Shown: positions 1 through 6,075 of the stretch, one piece after another | Layout: every line of letters starts with the position of its first letter | Position numbering within the stretch: position 1 is the first letter of the stretch | Origin: Oligoflexales bacterium | GTDB taxonomy: Bacteria; Bdellovibrionota; Oligoflexia; Oligoflexales; Oligoflexaceae | Reading direction: 5' to 3' | NCBI GenBank assembly: GCA_015232735.1 | Contig: JADFZC010000120.1 | Location: forward strand, 1 to 7,394 | DNA: 7,394 bases | Notes under the pieces: model-generated | Told to the model about the DNA's origin: nothing | Seen by the model: the letters and a program-made list of their open reading frames with translations, nothing else | The model's database searches: none | Made by a program: the position numbers and the translations under genes

Positions 1-188
1 AAGGATCCGCTAAAGTTGCCATTCTAGCGATCGAGAGATCGATGGATGTATGGCAAAAAATGTCAGGGAAGATCCCTAAGGTTTCAGTGATTATTAAATG
101 TTTACAGGATTTGCTTAGACTCATTGAGCAGAGATTTCCGTTTACAAGGGAATTTTCACGGCCTGGATTTGATGCTGTTAAGCAATAA
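1..188 (+). CDS. 3' end of an unrecognised protein gene (partial, 5' end outside window)
   Basis: An open frame entering from the left edge (first full codon at 3) encodes 61 residues and stops at TAA 186-188. The visible C-terminus has two amphipathic helix-like stretches, around AIERSMDVWQKM and IKCLQDLLRLIEQRFPF, and ends in a short tail with the sequence REFSRPGFDAVKQ. It has no membrane segment and no catalytic motif I recognise. The helix-helix-tail layout suggests the end of a small all-helical cytoplasmic domain, but that is inference. It is on the opposite strand to the tRNA gene that follows and converges with it, so it probably belongs to a separate upstream unit. I do not recognise the family. 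It is called coding because the frame stays open from the edge and the composition is protein-like. Confidence 0.6.
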   Translation, partial: GSAKVAILAIERSMDVWQKMSGKIPKVSVIIKCLQDLLRLIEQRFPFTREFSRPGFDAVKQ

Positions 189-286
189 AGATAGAGATGT
201 TTTCGAGGTGTAAGCTGAACCAATTCGAAGTATCCAATTACCCTATTTTTACAATAGGTTGAAATTAAAGTATAAATTTTAAAGAA

Positions 287-359
287 TCGGGGCGACTAGA
301 TTCGAACTAGCGACCTCATGCTCCCAAAGCACGCGCGCTACCAACTGCGCTACGCCCCG
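287..359 (-). tRNA. tRNA-Pro (anticodon UGG)
   Basis: The reverse complement folds as a complete 73-nt cloverleaf. The acceptor stem is CGGGGCG with CGCCCCG, followed by discriminator A. The D arm is GCGC/GCGC with loop AGTTGGTA. The anticodon stem CGTGC/GCATG (one G-T pair) carries loop TTTGGGA, so the anticodon is TGG, at plus-strand positions 324-326. The variable loop is AGGTC and the T arm is GCTAG/CTAGT around TTCGAAT. The C1:G72 pair and A73 are the usual bacterial tRNA-Pro identity elements, and G35, G36 and G37 match the proline class. The 3' CCA is not encoded (genomic bases after A73 read TTC), so it must be added by CCA nucleotidyltransferase. UGG reads CCA and, with wobble modification, other proline codons. 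Confidence 0.97.
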
Positions 360-379
360 ACAAGGATTTGCGAGGCTTT

Positions 380-409
380 TTTGTACCAGATAAATATCTG
401 GAAAGTCAA
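380..409 (-). promoter_or_regulatory. candidate sigma70-type promoter of the tRNA-Pro gene
   Basis: On the minus strand, TTGACT (plus positions 404-409; 5 of 6 matches to the -35 consensus) is followed after 18 bases by TACAAA (380-385; 4 of 6 matches to the -10 consensus). This would start transcription around 370-374, a leader of roughly 11-15 bases before the mature tRNA 5' end at 359. The geometry suits a stable-RNA promoter. The -10 match is mediocre, so the exact boxes are inference. Confidence 0.5.
386..401. repeat. perfect 16-bp palindrome inside the tRNA promoter spacer
   Basis: CCAGATAAATATCTGG has 7-bp arms CCAGATA and TATCTGG around a central AA, with no mismatch. It lies exactly between the candidate -35 and -10 boxes of the tRNA-Pro promoter. 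That is a classic position for a dimeric repressor operator, or for a MerR-type activator that acts on an over-long spacer. No regulator is visible nearby, so function is inferred from position and symmetry only. Confidence 0.5.
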
Positions 410-472
410 CCAATAATCTATAACATCCCTTTTGAAATTTGTCATTTATTTAGGCCACAATCTGTGAAAAGC

Positions 473-478
473 TATAAT
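473..478 (+). promoter_or_regulatory. -10 box (TATAAT) upstream of mnmD
   Basis: A perfect TATAAT lies 44 bases before the mnmD start codon. The hexamer 17 bases upstream is TTAGGC (450-455), a poor -35, so the promoter may be weak or activator-dependent. Expected transcription start is around 485, leaving a leader of about 38 bases. This is the only convincing -10 between the tRNA and mnmD, and it probably serves all three plus-strand genes. Confidence 0.45.
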
Positions 479-522
479 CCCATTTAATTGAATAAACCAA
501 ATGACAAGCGAGATCCTGATGA

Positions 523-1263
523 ATGAATAACAACTCACATACAAACCTGGGAGAAATAGTCAGAACGGATGATGAAAGCCTTACCCTGAAACACCCTCTT
601 CACGGCGAGGAGTATCATTCAAGATCCGGCGCTTTTTTGGAATCCGTTGAACTTTACGTGAGATCCAGCGGATTTGAAGAAAAAACCGCTGGGGATGACA
701 AAAGGGAAATTTCCGTACTCGATGTGGGACTCGGTCTTGGATATAACGCACTTCAAACCGTGAGGACCTGGTTCCTTTCACCCTCCCCGCCTCCCCTTAA
801 ATTAGTAAGCGTCGAGATAAACCGCGAACTTCCTGACGCCCTTTCCAGGGGGAACGCCCCTTGGATAGATGCCCGCTTTGAAAAAAATTTTATCAGTTTT
901 TGCAAAGCACTGAACAAAAAAGGAAACGATTTTAAAGCCGTTATAACCCATCCAGACAACAAGGCCGTGTGCCACTGGCTGGTCAGGACAGGCGACGCCA
1001 CTGCCCTGGACCTGTCAAACGAAAGAGGGGATGGCTTTCACTTTATATGGCAGGATGCCTTTTCGCCAAAGGTCAATCCGGAACTTTGGACCCTCTCATG
1101 GTTTAAAAAACTGGCCTTGCTTTGTTCACGGGGCTGCATCTTGATGACCTACAGCGTAGCAAGAGAAGTCAAGGATAATCTTAAGGAAGCCGGCTTCACC
1201 ATAAAAAAAATCCCGGCACTGGGCAGCAAGCGTCACTGGCTCAAGGCCACTTATTTGCTTTGA
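523..1263 (+). CDS. mnmD: tRNA wobble-uridine methyltransferase, MnmC methyltransferase-domain type (MnmD, DUF752/COG4121)
   Basis: A 246-residue SAM-dependent methyltransferase of the family that makes up the N-terminal half of MnmC in enterobacteria. It is known to convert nm5(s2)U34 to mnm5(s2)U34 in tRNAs. Visible signatures are the early YHSRSGAFLES segment (residues 31-41), SAM motif I with DVGLGLGYN (67-75), an acidic residue ending strand 2 in SVEIN (E98), and the family signature QDAFSPKVNPELWT (177-190), whose aspartate (D178), F180, P182, N185 and W189 are the expected catalytic-site residues. A C-terminal GSKR (234-237) matches the usual basic GxxRKR stretch. The length fits a stand-alone methyltransferase: the oxidase half of MnmC is absent. 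The start at 523 has only a weak purine-rich Shine-Dalgarno (GCGAG around 508-512). The next gene follows after 48 bases in the same direction, suggesting co-transcription. Family assignment is firm; in vivo activity is inferred. Confidence 0.9.
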   Translation: MNNNSHTNLGEIVRTDDESLTLKHPLHGEEYHSRSGAFLESVELYVRSSGFEEKTAGDDKREISVLDVGLGLGYNALQTVRTWFLSPSPPPLKLVSVEINRELPDALSRGNAPWIDARFEKNFISFCKALNKKGNDFKAVITHPDNKAVCHWLVRTGDATALDLSNERGDGFHFIWQDAFSPKVNPELWTLSWFKKLALLCSRGCILMTYSVAREVKDNLKEAGFTIKKIPALGSKRHWLKATYLL

Positions 1264-1311
1264 CGTAACCTCGCCTCTTCCATAATATAAAAAAACAGGA
1301 GAGGATAAATC

Positions 1312-2586
1312 ATGGGCGATAATTATGACATCATCATAGTAGGTGCAGGACTGGCCGGGGTTTTGACCGCCGTACGCATATGCGATGCAGACAGAGCACT
1401 CAAAATATTGCTGGTTGAAAAGGATGAAACCATAGGCGGTCGGCTAAGATCCTCGAGCAAGGAAAATAACAGCTGGAACTATGGCCTTGGCCAGCTATCT
1501 TGCCATCTTTACGAATTTCTGGACCAGACGCTGAGAACAGATCCGGAATCAAAGGATCTGCCGTTCTTCACAAAAGGTGAAATAAAGACCTTTGGCCTTC
1601 TAAGCGCCGGTAAAATCTCCTCAATAGAAGCAAAGGATCTTTTTGGCAGAGAAGGAGCCTATCTGATTGCCGGAAGCCCGGCGGTAAGGGATTGGGACAA
1701 CGTGGATATCCTGTTTCAGGCGGATGAAGGCAATAAAAAACTTGATCAGACCTTTATAAATTCCTGGCCCGGAAACAAAAAAAGCCCGGCGGCGCTTGTA
1801 CTCGACCATATTTACAGAATCTGGGGAGTTCCGGAAATCTGGAAGGCAAATACAAGAAATATGATCGAGTTGGCGCGATTAAGCAAAAACCCCGTCTACC
1901 GGGGGCTATGGCAAAATGCCCTGCTTGAAGCCCTTGGCAGAGAATCTATAAAGGATCGTCTCACCATCAAGACAAGATGCAGAGTTGTCAGTTCAAGTTT
2001 TTCCAATGGCCAGTGGACTCTGACCAGTGAACAGGGAGCCGTCAGGGCGGGAAGAATTATTGCTGCGCAATCCCCCTGGGATCTTATGAACTGGCTTTCC
2101 AAAGAACATATACCCCACCCTGTTTTATCTCTTATTTCAAAGACAAAACCAATAAGTGCCGTCATTCTTTCGGAGTATCTGAGCCCGGGGCACAACCTCC
2201 CTGATGTTGTACTTGTTCCTTCCGAGGATACCCAGATAATAATCAATTCTGAAAATGAAATTGCATATCAGGCCACACTGGATTATGAACTTACGCTTCA
2301 GGCGCCGGAGGTCATAAAAGCCATAAAAAAGCTGAAACGTGCAAGGGCGAAGCTATTAAAGGCGTTTCCCAACATAACATCGGAAGGGGGCCACATAGCC
2401 CTCATACCTGTCAGCTGGGGCACACCGGTGGCGCACAGTGAGAAAAGGTGGACGGAAAAACTTGATTATGAAAAATTAAATACAAAAAACATATCTTTCT
2501 GCGGCGATGCCTACGGTAAAAGCATCGATGGAGACAGGAACATAATAGATTCGGTCAGAGAGACCGTGAAATGCGCATTATCATAG
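1312..2586 (+). CDS. FAD-dependent oxidoreductase, flavin amine oxidase / phytoene-desaturase-like fold
   Basis: A 424-residue flavoprotein with no signal peptide or membrane segment. The N-terminus is a canonical FAD Rossmann motif: a hydrophobic strand (DIIIVGAGLAG, residues 6-16) with GxGxxG at 11-16, the ribose-binding glutamate E36 at the end of the second strand, then IGGRLRS (41-47), the GG-R motif typical of amine-oxidase and protoporphyrinogen-oxidase-like enzymes. A second FAD contact near the C-terminus reads FCGDAYGKSIDG (about 396-407), followed by the last helix. The middle, substrate-binding part is not recognisable to me, so the substrate is unknown. A strong Shine-Dalgarno (AGGAGAGG, 1297-1304) fixes the ATG. 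It sits between mnmD and folD, in the same order as the methyltransferase and oxidase halves of fused MnmC. MnmC's oxidase is a DAO-family protein, however, and the GGRL motif here points to a different branch. A tRNA-modifying role is therefore speculation. Confidence 0.85.
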   Translation: MGDNYDIIIVGAGLAGVLTAVRICDADRALKILLVEKDETIGGRLRSSSKENNSWNYGLGQLSCHLYEFLDQTLRTDPESKDLPFFTKGEIKTFGLLSAGKISSIEAKDLFGREGAYLIAGSPAVRDWDNVDILFQADEGNKKLDQTFINSWPGNKKSPAALVLDHIYRIWGVPEIWKANTRNMIELARLSKNPVYRGLWQNALLEALGRESIKDRLTIKTRCRVVSSSFSNGQWTLTSEQGAVRAGRIIAAQSPWDLMNWLSKEHIPHPVLSLISKTKPISAVILSEYLSPGHNLPDVVLVPSEDTQIIINSENEIAYQATLDYELTLQAPEVIKAIKKLKRARAKLLKAFPNITSEGGHIALIPVSWGTPVAHSEKRWTEKLDYEKLNTKNISFCGDAYGKSIDGDRNIIDSVRETVKCALS

Positions 2587-2610
2587 GCCGAAAGCACCCC
2601 CGGAGTTTGT

Positions 2611-3468
2611 ATGAGTGCAAAAATAATAGATGGTAAAACCCTTTCAAGGACTATAAAGGAAGAAATAAAGACAAAAATAGAGTCTATTGTTTCCAGAAAC
2701 GGGAGAAGGCCCTCCCTGGCCGTAGTCATTGTCGGCGCAGACCCCGCCAGCGAAATATATGTCTCACACAAGGAAAAAGCCTGTAATGAAGTTGGAATAG
2801 ATAGCAAGGTGATCCGCCTTGAAGAAAGAACATCTCAAATTCAGCTTGAGGAAATCCTTTCGGCCCTTAATACCGACAATAACATCAATGGAATCCTGCT
2901 TCAGCTTCCCCTGCCGGGTAATCTGAGCAGCGACAGGGCGCTTGACTGTATCGATCCAAAAAAAGATGTCGATGGACTTACTCCGCAAAACCAGGGGCTT
3001 CTTGTAGTGAAAAGGAACGGACTTTTCCCATGCACCCCGCTTGGATGCATGGAACTGATAAAATCGACAGGTACCAAAATCGAGGGAAAGCTCGCCGCTG
3101 TCATAGGAAGAAGCCTTCTCGTGGGATCTCCAATCAGAACAATGCTGACAAATGAAGGCGCTACCACCTTTACTATCCATACAAAGACAAGAAACCCGCC
3201 GGAAATAACAAAAATGGCTGACATCCTCATAGCTGCAGCGGGAGTACCGGAACTCGTAAAAGGAGACTGGGTAAAACCGGGAGCTCTTGTTATCGATGTT
3301 GGAATGCACAGGACTCAGGGAAAGCTGACGGGTGACGTTCACTTTGAATCTGTAAAAGATGTTGCAGAGTATCTCACTCCAGTACCCGGGGGAGTGGGAC
3401 CGATGACAATAGCGATGCTTCTTTCAAATTGTCTCAAAGCCTATGAAATGAAAAACATCTCCTCATAG
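2611..3468 (+). CDS. folD: bifunctional methylenetetrahydrofolate dehydrogenase / methenyltetrahydrofolate cyclohydrolase (FolD)
   Basis: A full-length 285-residue FolD. The enzyme interconverts 5,10-methylene-THF, 5,10-methenyl-THF and 10-formyl-THF in the cytoplasm, feeding purine synthesis, formyl-Met and other one-carbon uses. Active-site residues are present: Y50 and catalytic K54 in YVSHKEK, Q98 in LLQLPLP (96-102), and KDVDG (118-122) with D121. PCTP lies at 140-143. The Rossmann-type cofactor loop is GRSLLVGSP (166-174), and the C-terminal signature PGGVGPMT (259-266) is intact. The ATG at 2611 is preceded by GGAG (2602-2605). It follows the flavoprotein gene by 24 bases and is probably the last gene of the mnmD cluster. 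Its final 28 bases overlap the 3' end of the convergent DUF2058 gene, so no spacer is left for an ordinary intergenic terminator. Confidence 0.97.
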   Translation: MSAKIIDGKTLSRTIKEEIKTKIESIVSRNGRRPSLAVVIVGADPASEIYVSHKEKACNEVGIDSKVIRLEERTSQIQLEEILSALNTDNNINGILLQLPLPGNLSSDRALDCIDPKKDVDGLTPQNQGLLVVKRNGLFPCTPLGCMELIKSTGTKIEGKLAAVIGRSLLVGSPIRTMLTNEGATTFTIHTKTRNPPEITKMADILIAAAGVPELVKGDWVKPGALVIDVGMHRTQGKLTGDVHFESVKDVAEYLTPVPGGVGPMTIAMLLSNCLKAYEMKNISS

Positions 3469-3989
3469 ACTTCACCCGGCTGAAGGAGCGGATGAAGGCA
3501 GACAACAAGCCCCTCTTTAAGACTGTTTACAAGCCTGCAATCATCCAACGAGAGCAGATAATACTCTTCATCATTTTTTGTAATTATCCTGGCAATTCCC
3601 ATGGTGCCTTCAGCAAGTTGCTGCTGCTGGCTCTCAGTAACAACTATGGAATGAATCTGATCGCCATCCACGACAAACCGGTAAACTATATCCGCATTCC
3701 AGCTATCCCGCTGATCCCTCATGATTATTATCTCTTTTGCCCTGTAGACCTTCTCCCTTTCCTTCCTCTCCCTTTCTATCTGGGCATTCAATTCCTTATC
3801 CTTGATCTTCCTCTCTTCAATTTCCGCTTTGTATTTTTTTATCGCCTCACTCTCCAATTCCTCCGGAGAATCGATATTTTTCATAGCCTTGGTCTTTTTC
3901 CTGTTCTCCACCCGGGCAGTATTTTCAGCCTTCTTGGCCTGTTTCTTGGATACAAGACCTGCTTTTAAAAGTTGATCGCGTAAATTCAT
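3441..3989 (-). CDS. DUF2058 family protein (YaiL-like, putative nucleoprotein-associated)
   Basis: A 182-residue protein that begins with the family hallmark MNLRDQLLKAGLVSKKQAKK (residues 1-20). A long, highly charged helical stretch rich in K, E and R (about 20-90) follows and probably forms a coiled coil. A compact C-terminal part contains IVYRFVVDGDQIHSIVV (101-117), a QQQQLAEG turn (121-128) and a short beta-like region. This order and length match DUF2058 proteins such as YaiL of enterobacteria, which are annotated as nucleoprotein or polynucleotide-associated but have no established biochemical role. A clear Shine-Dalgarno (GAGGG, plus positions 3996-4000, 6-base spacing) supports the ATG at 3989. 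It follows the CAP-protein gene on the same strand after about 100 bases containing an inverted repeat and a TTGACA box, so it may have its own promoter. Its 3' end overlaps folD by 28 bases. Confidence 0.88.
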   Translation of the reverse strand: MNLRDQLLKAGLVSKKQAKKAENTARVENRKKTKAMKNIDSPEELESEAIKKYKAEIEERKIKDKELNAQIERERKEREKVYRAKEIIIMRDQRDSWNADIVYRFVVDGDQIHSIVVTESQQQQLAEGTMGIARIITKNDEEYYLLSLDDCRLVNSLKEGLVVCLHPLLQPGEVYEEMFFIS

Positions 3990-4013
3990 TGTCAGCCCTC
4001 ACCCTGAAATTCT

Positions 4014-4045
4014 CACATGGAATGCCCCGCCTGATCTTCCATGTG
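4014..4045. repeat. 9-bp perfect inverted repeat upstream of the DUF2058 gene
   Basis: CACATGGAA (4014-4022) and TTCCATGTG (4037-4045) are exact reverse complements separated by 14 bases. In RNA from the minus strand this would form a hairpin with a 14-nt loop beginning 24 bases upstream of the DUF2058 start codon. As DNA it could be a two-half-site operator. Neither side has the T-run expected of an intrinsic terminator. It overlaps a candidate -35 box at its right end. Confidence 0.6.
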
Positions 4046-4049
4046 TCAA
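4044..4049 (-). promoter_or_regulatory. consensus -35 box (TTGACA) upstream of the DUF2058 gene
   Basis: The minus strand carries a perfect TTGACA here, 54 bases before the DUF2058 start codon. The position 17-18 bases downstream reads GGCATT or GCATTC, a poor -10, and the spacer is occupied by an inverted repeat. It could be an activator- or repressor-controlled promoter, or a chance match. Confidence 0.3.
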
Positions 4050-4090
4050 GAATAACGATCCTTTACGGACAACTTTTATATCACAATTCT

Positions 4091-5125
4091 TCAGAATTTT
4101 GCAAAAGCGAGAACGGCTAATTTCTCATTTCCTAAATCTTTCGAGGATACGGCGAGGTGGGTGCTCCTTTTGTCCAAAAGAAGTGCTCTATGTCTTGGAG
4201 AATGCCAGAGAAGCCATGCCATCTTGGCAGCGTCTTCCCCTTTGACTCTATTTTCACCAATAAATTCAAAATTATACCTTTTCAGTTGCTCACTGGCCTT
4301 TGCCATCATGGATCTGTCATGGACGATGGAACCGTGCTCAATCATTTGGTTGCTAATTGAATTAAACAAAGGATTACTCAAAGTTAACTCTCTTAATCCC
4401 TCTTCTTTTCGCAGGATATTCACCCACTCGGCTATCCTCCTTTCAATCGTTCCCTTGGCTTTTCCAAGAAAAGCCTCAAAAGGGAAAACCTGATACGGAC
4501 CGCGCTTAATTGGTATCAAATATAGAATTGAAGCTCCAAAAGATGAAGATGCCTTTGGAATACATGTTATCGACAACAACCCGTCATCAAACGATTCTGT
4601 ATCAATGCTGATATCGCTGTTGTCTTCGTTCAGGTTATGATGCCCAACCCTTGCATAACCGCTATCGCGGCTTGACGCATAATCTATTTCTATTTCTCCG
4701 CAATAGGAATGATGTTTTTTCACCGGAATCTTAATCTCGCCAATTTTGACTCCAAGTTGAACCTTTGCCGAGGATGGCATGGTAATTAACCATCTTGTTC
4801 CATCATCACAGACACCTGAACATATTCCATGATGGTTACTGCGCCCTGCAATCAGAACCCCTGATTCTTCCATTAGGTCTTCATAAATCCGAGAAGCAGC
4901 TGCTCCTGCCGACGGCCCCATTGCGTACCCTTCAATCTGTGCATCAAAGATTCCTCTGAACCATAAATCCTTTAATTTTGGAATGGTTTTCTCGGCACAG
5001 ATTTTTTTTGAAAAAAAGGTATACAGGTCTTTCCTGAAAACTATATTCCCTGTGTCTGAAGATGCTTCCACAGGTGTAATGCAGACAAGTGTAAGGACAA
5101 CGGAGATTGTTCTGTGAAAGATCAT
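4091..5125 (-). CDS. exported protein with C-terminal CAP/SCP (PR-1-like) domain
   Basis: A 344-residue protein beginning with a short signal peptide: basic MIFHR, hydrophobic core, and probable cleavage after PVEA at residue 21. It should therefore be exported. Residues about 228-344 match the CAP superfamily (PF00188): an IAEWVNILRKEEGL opening helix, a helix ending in EHGSIVHD (H269 at the usual cavity histidine), the GEN motif (290-292) and the WLLWHSPRHRALLL segment (304-317; H312 at the GHR position, with R replacing G). Another histidine commonly seen in the second helix seems to be Q260 here. Residues 22-227 contain several cysteines and a GYAMGPSAGAAAS stretch (67-79), and I recognise no domain there. 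Its ATG overlaps the preceding gene's TGA (ATGA, 5122-5125), so translation is probably coupled to the coiled-coil genes. Bacterial CAP proteins are extracytoplasmic and mostly of unknown function. Confidence 0.85.
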   Translation of the reverse strand: MIFHRTISVVLTLVCITPVEASSDTGNIVFRKDLYTFFSKKICAEKTIPKLKDLWFRGIFDAQIEGYAMGPSAGAAASRIYEDLMEESGVLIAGRSNHHGICSGVCDDGTRWLITMPSSAKVQLGVKIGEIKIPVKKHHSYCGEIEIDYASSRDSGYARVGHHNLNEDNSDISIDTESFDDGLLSITCIPKASSSFGASILYLIPIKRGPYQVFPFEAFLGKAKGTIERRIAEWVNILRKEEGLRELTLSNPLFNSISNQMIEHGSIVHDRSMMAKASEQLKRYNFEFIGENRVKGEDAAKMAWLLWHSPRHRALLLDKRSTHLAVSSKDLGNEKLAVLAFAKF

Positions 5126-6012
5126 GGCCTCGGCTTTCCTATTCTTACAGCAGGCTTCAAATCCGGTGGATTCATATAAAAATTCTCCTGATAGCTGTAT
5201 CTGAGCTGTTCTCTCATTTCCTCAATCTTCTCAAGCTGGAATTCTATGTTGCTAAGCGCGGCATCACCGATGGTGGTGTGAACCACGCCATTATCACCGA
5301 CAATCCAGTCACGGCAATTTCGAGCAAGATCCCCGACTCTTGAATAGAGATCCTCCTGCAGATTTCTTATATGACTATCCTTGGTATTCATTCCTCTTAC
5401 GTGAAGAGTAAGCCGTCTTAAATAGTTGCCAAAAGATTTATCCACCGAGGATTCACGATGACGCCCCTCCGAACGAAGTGACGTTTGAAAACTTGCCGCT
5501 GCGGAAACATTGGCCCCATGCGCCTGATATTTTTCATACTCCCTGACAAGGGACTCCTTTGTTTTCCTGAGTTCAACAAGTTTCTCCGATAACTCCATTT
5601 CAACCTTTCTCAAATGATTGTGCCTTGTTGAAATCTTGATTAGATCATTGTCATCAGCCATAGTAACCACCTGATCCTTGTCGGAGCTCATACGGCTTTT
5701 TATCAGATGCTGCCACATGACCTCTCCCAGAAACTCGGACTTTCGCTTGTATAACTTGAACGTATTCTCAGCCTGTACCACGCTCCAATGTATAAGGGCG
5801 GAAAGTTTTGGCGGAAGATCCTCCCTCTTTTTCCTGCATGCGAAGAATTTTTCAACCAGCCTTTCAACTGCAACATGGTATTTTGCCACGGCATATTTTC
5901 TGCCAAGCAGTATCCTTTTCTCCTGTTTTTGCCTTGCCTGCACCTTTCTTTCCAAAGCGGATATGTCAGATATGACTTCTCTCGCATCTCTGTCCCATCT
6001 CATCAGATCCAT
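5122..6012 (-). CDS. coiled-coil protein of unknown function (gene A of a paralogous pair)
   Basis: A 296-residue, mostly helical, highly charged protein without signal peptide or membrane span, so probably cytoplasmic. Residues about 8-66 and 130-165 look like coiled-coil segments. The middle (about 165-195) is Ala/Ser/Gly-rich and likely a flexible linker. The C-terminus ends in a Pro/Arg tail (281-296). Landmarks shared in order with the upstream neighbour are HW (75-76), GNY (195-197), RDWIVGD (234-240) and LRY (270-272), which suggests a diverged paralogue. The ATG at 6012 follows GGGTG with 5-base spacing; M4 is an alternative start. The gene lies 63 bases after its neighbour, and its stop overlaps the start of the CAP-protein gene. 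I recognise no named family. The tight arrangement indicates a real operon gene. Confidence 0.82.
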   Translation of the reverse strand: MDLMRWDRDAREVISDISALERKVQARQKQEKRILLGRKYAVAKYHVAVERLVEKFFACRKKREDLPPKLSALIHWSVVQAENTFKLYKRKSEFLGEVMWQHLIKSRMSSDKDQVVTMADDNDLIKISTRHNHLRKVEMELSEKLVELRKTKESLVREYEKYQAHGANVSAAASFQTSLRSEGRHRESSVDKSFGNYLRRLTLHVRGMNTKDSHIRNLQEDLYSRVGDLARNCRDWIVGDNGVVHTTIGDAALSNIEFQLEKIEEMREQLRYSYQENFYMNPPDLKPAVRIGKPRP

Positions 6013-6075
6013 TTTTTCACCCGTTTTTTTTGGCAGTTGTTTATCAGATATTCCTGGTAGTTATGATAGGCACTC

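Noticed and set aside
242..258. Hairpin CCTATT/AATAGG (6 bp, 5-base loop) downstream of the tRNA gene as a terminator
   Set aside because: The stem is short and AT-rich, and neither strand has a T-run immediately after it.
287..1263. Functional link between tRNA-Pro(UGG) and the neighbouring mnmD
   Set aside because: mnm5-type modification is known for Lys, Glu, Gln, Arg, Leu and Gly tRNAs, whereas UGG proline tRNA normally carries a cmo5-type wobble base. The genes are also divergent. Adjacency alone is not enough.
1273..1304. Hairpin CCTCT/AGAGG that could hide the Shine-Dalgarno of the flavoprotein gene
   Set aside because: It has only 5 pairs with a 22-base loop. Such complementarity to a purine-rich ribosome site is easily found by chance.
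3470..3485. Hairpin CTTCA/TGAAG just after the folD stop as a terminator
   Set aside because: It has only 5 pairs, no T-run follows, and it lies inside the DUF2058 coding region.
3492..3968. Plus-strand open frame of 158 codons opposite the DUF2058 gene
   Set aside because: Its product is a Leu/Phe/Pro-rich antisense shadow of a charged coiled coil with no family resemblance, while the minus-strand frame has a good ribosome site and DUF2058 signatures.
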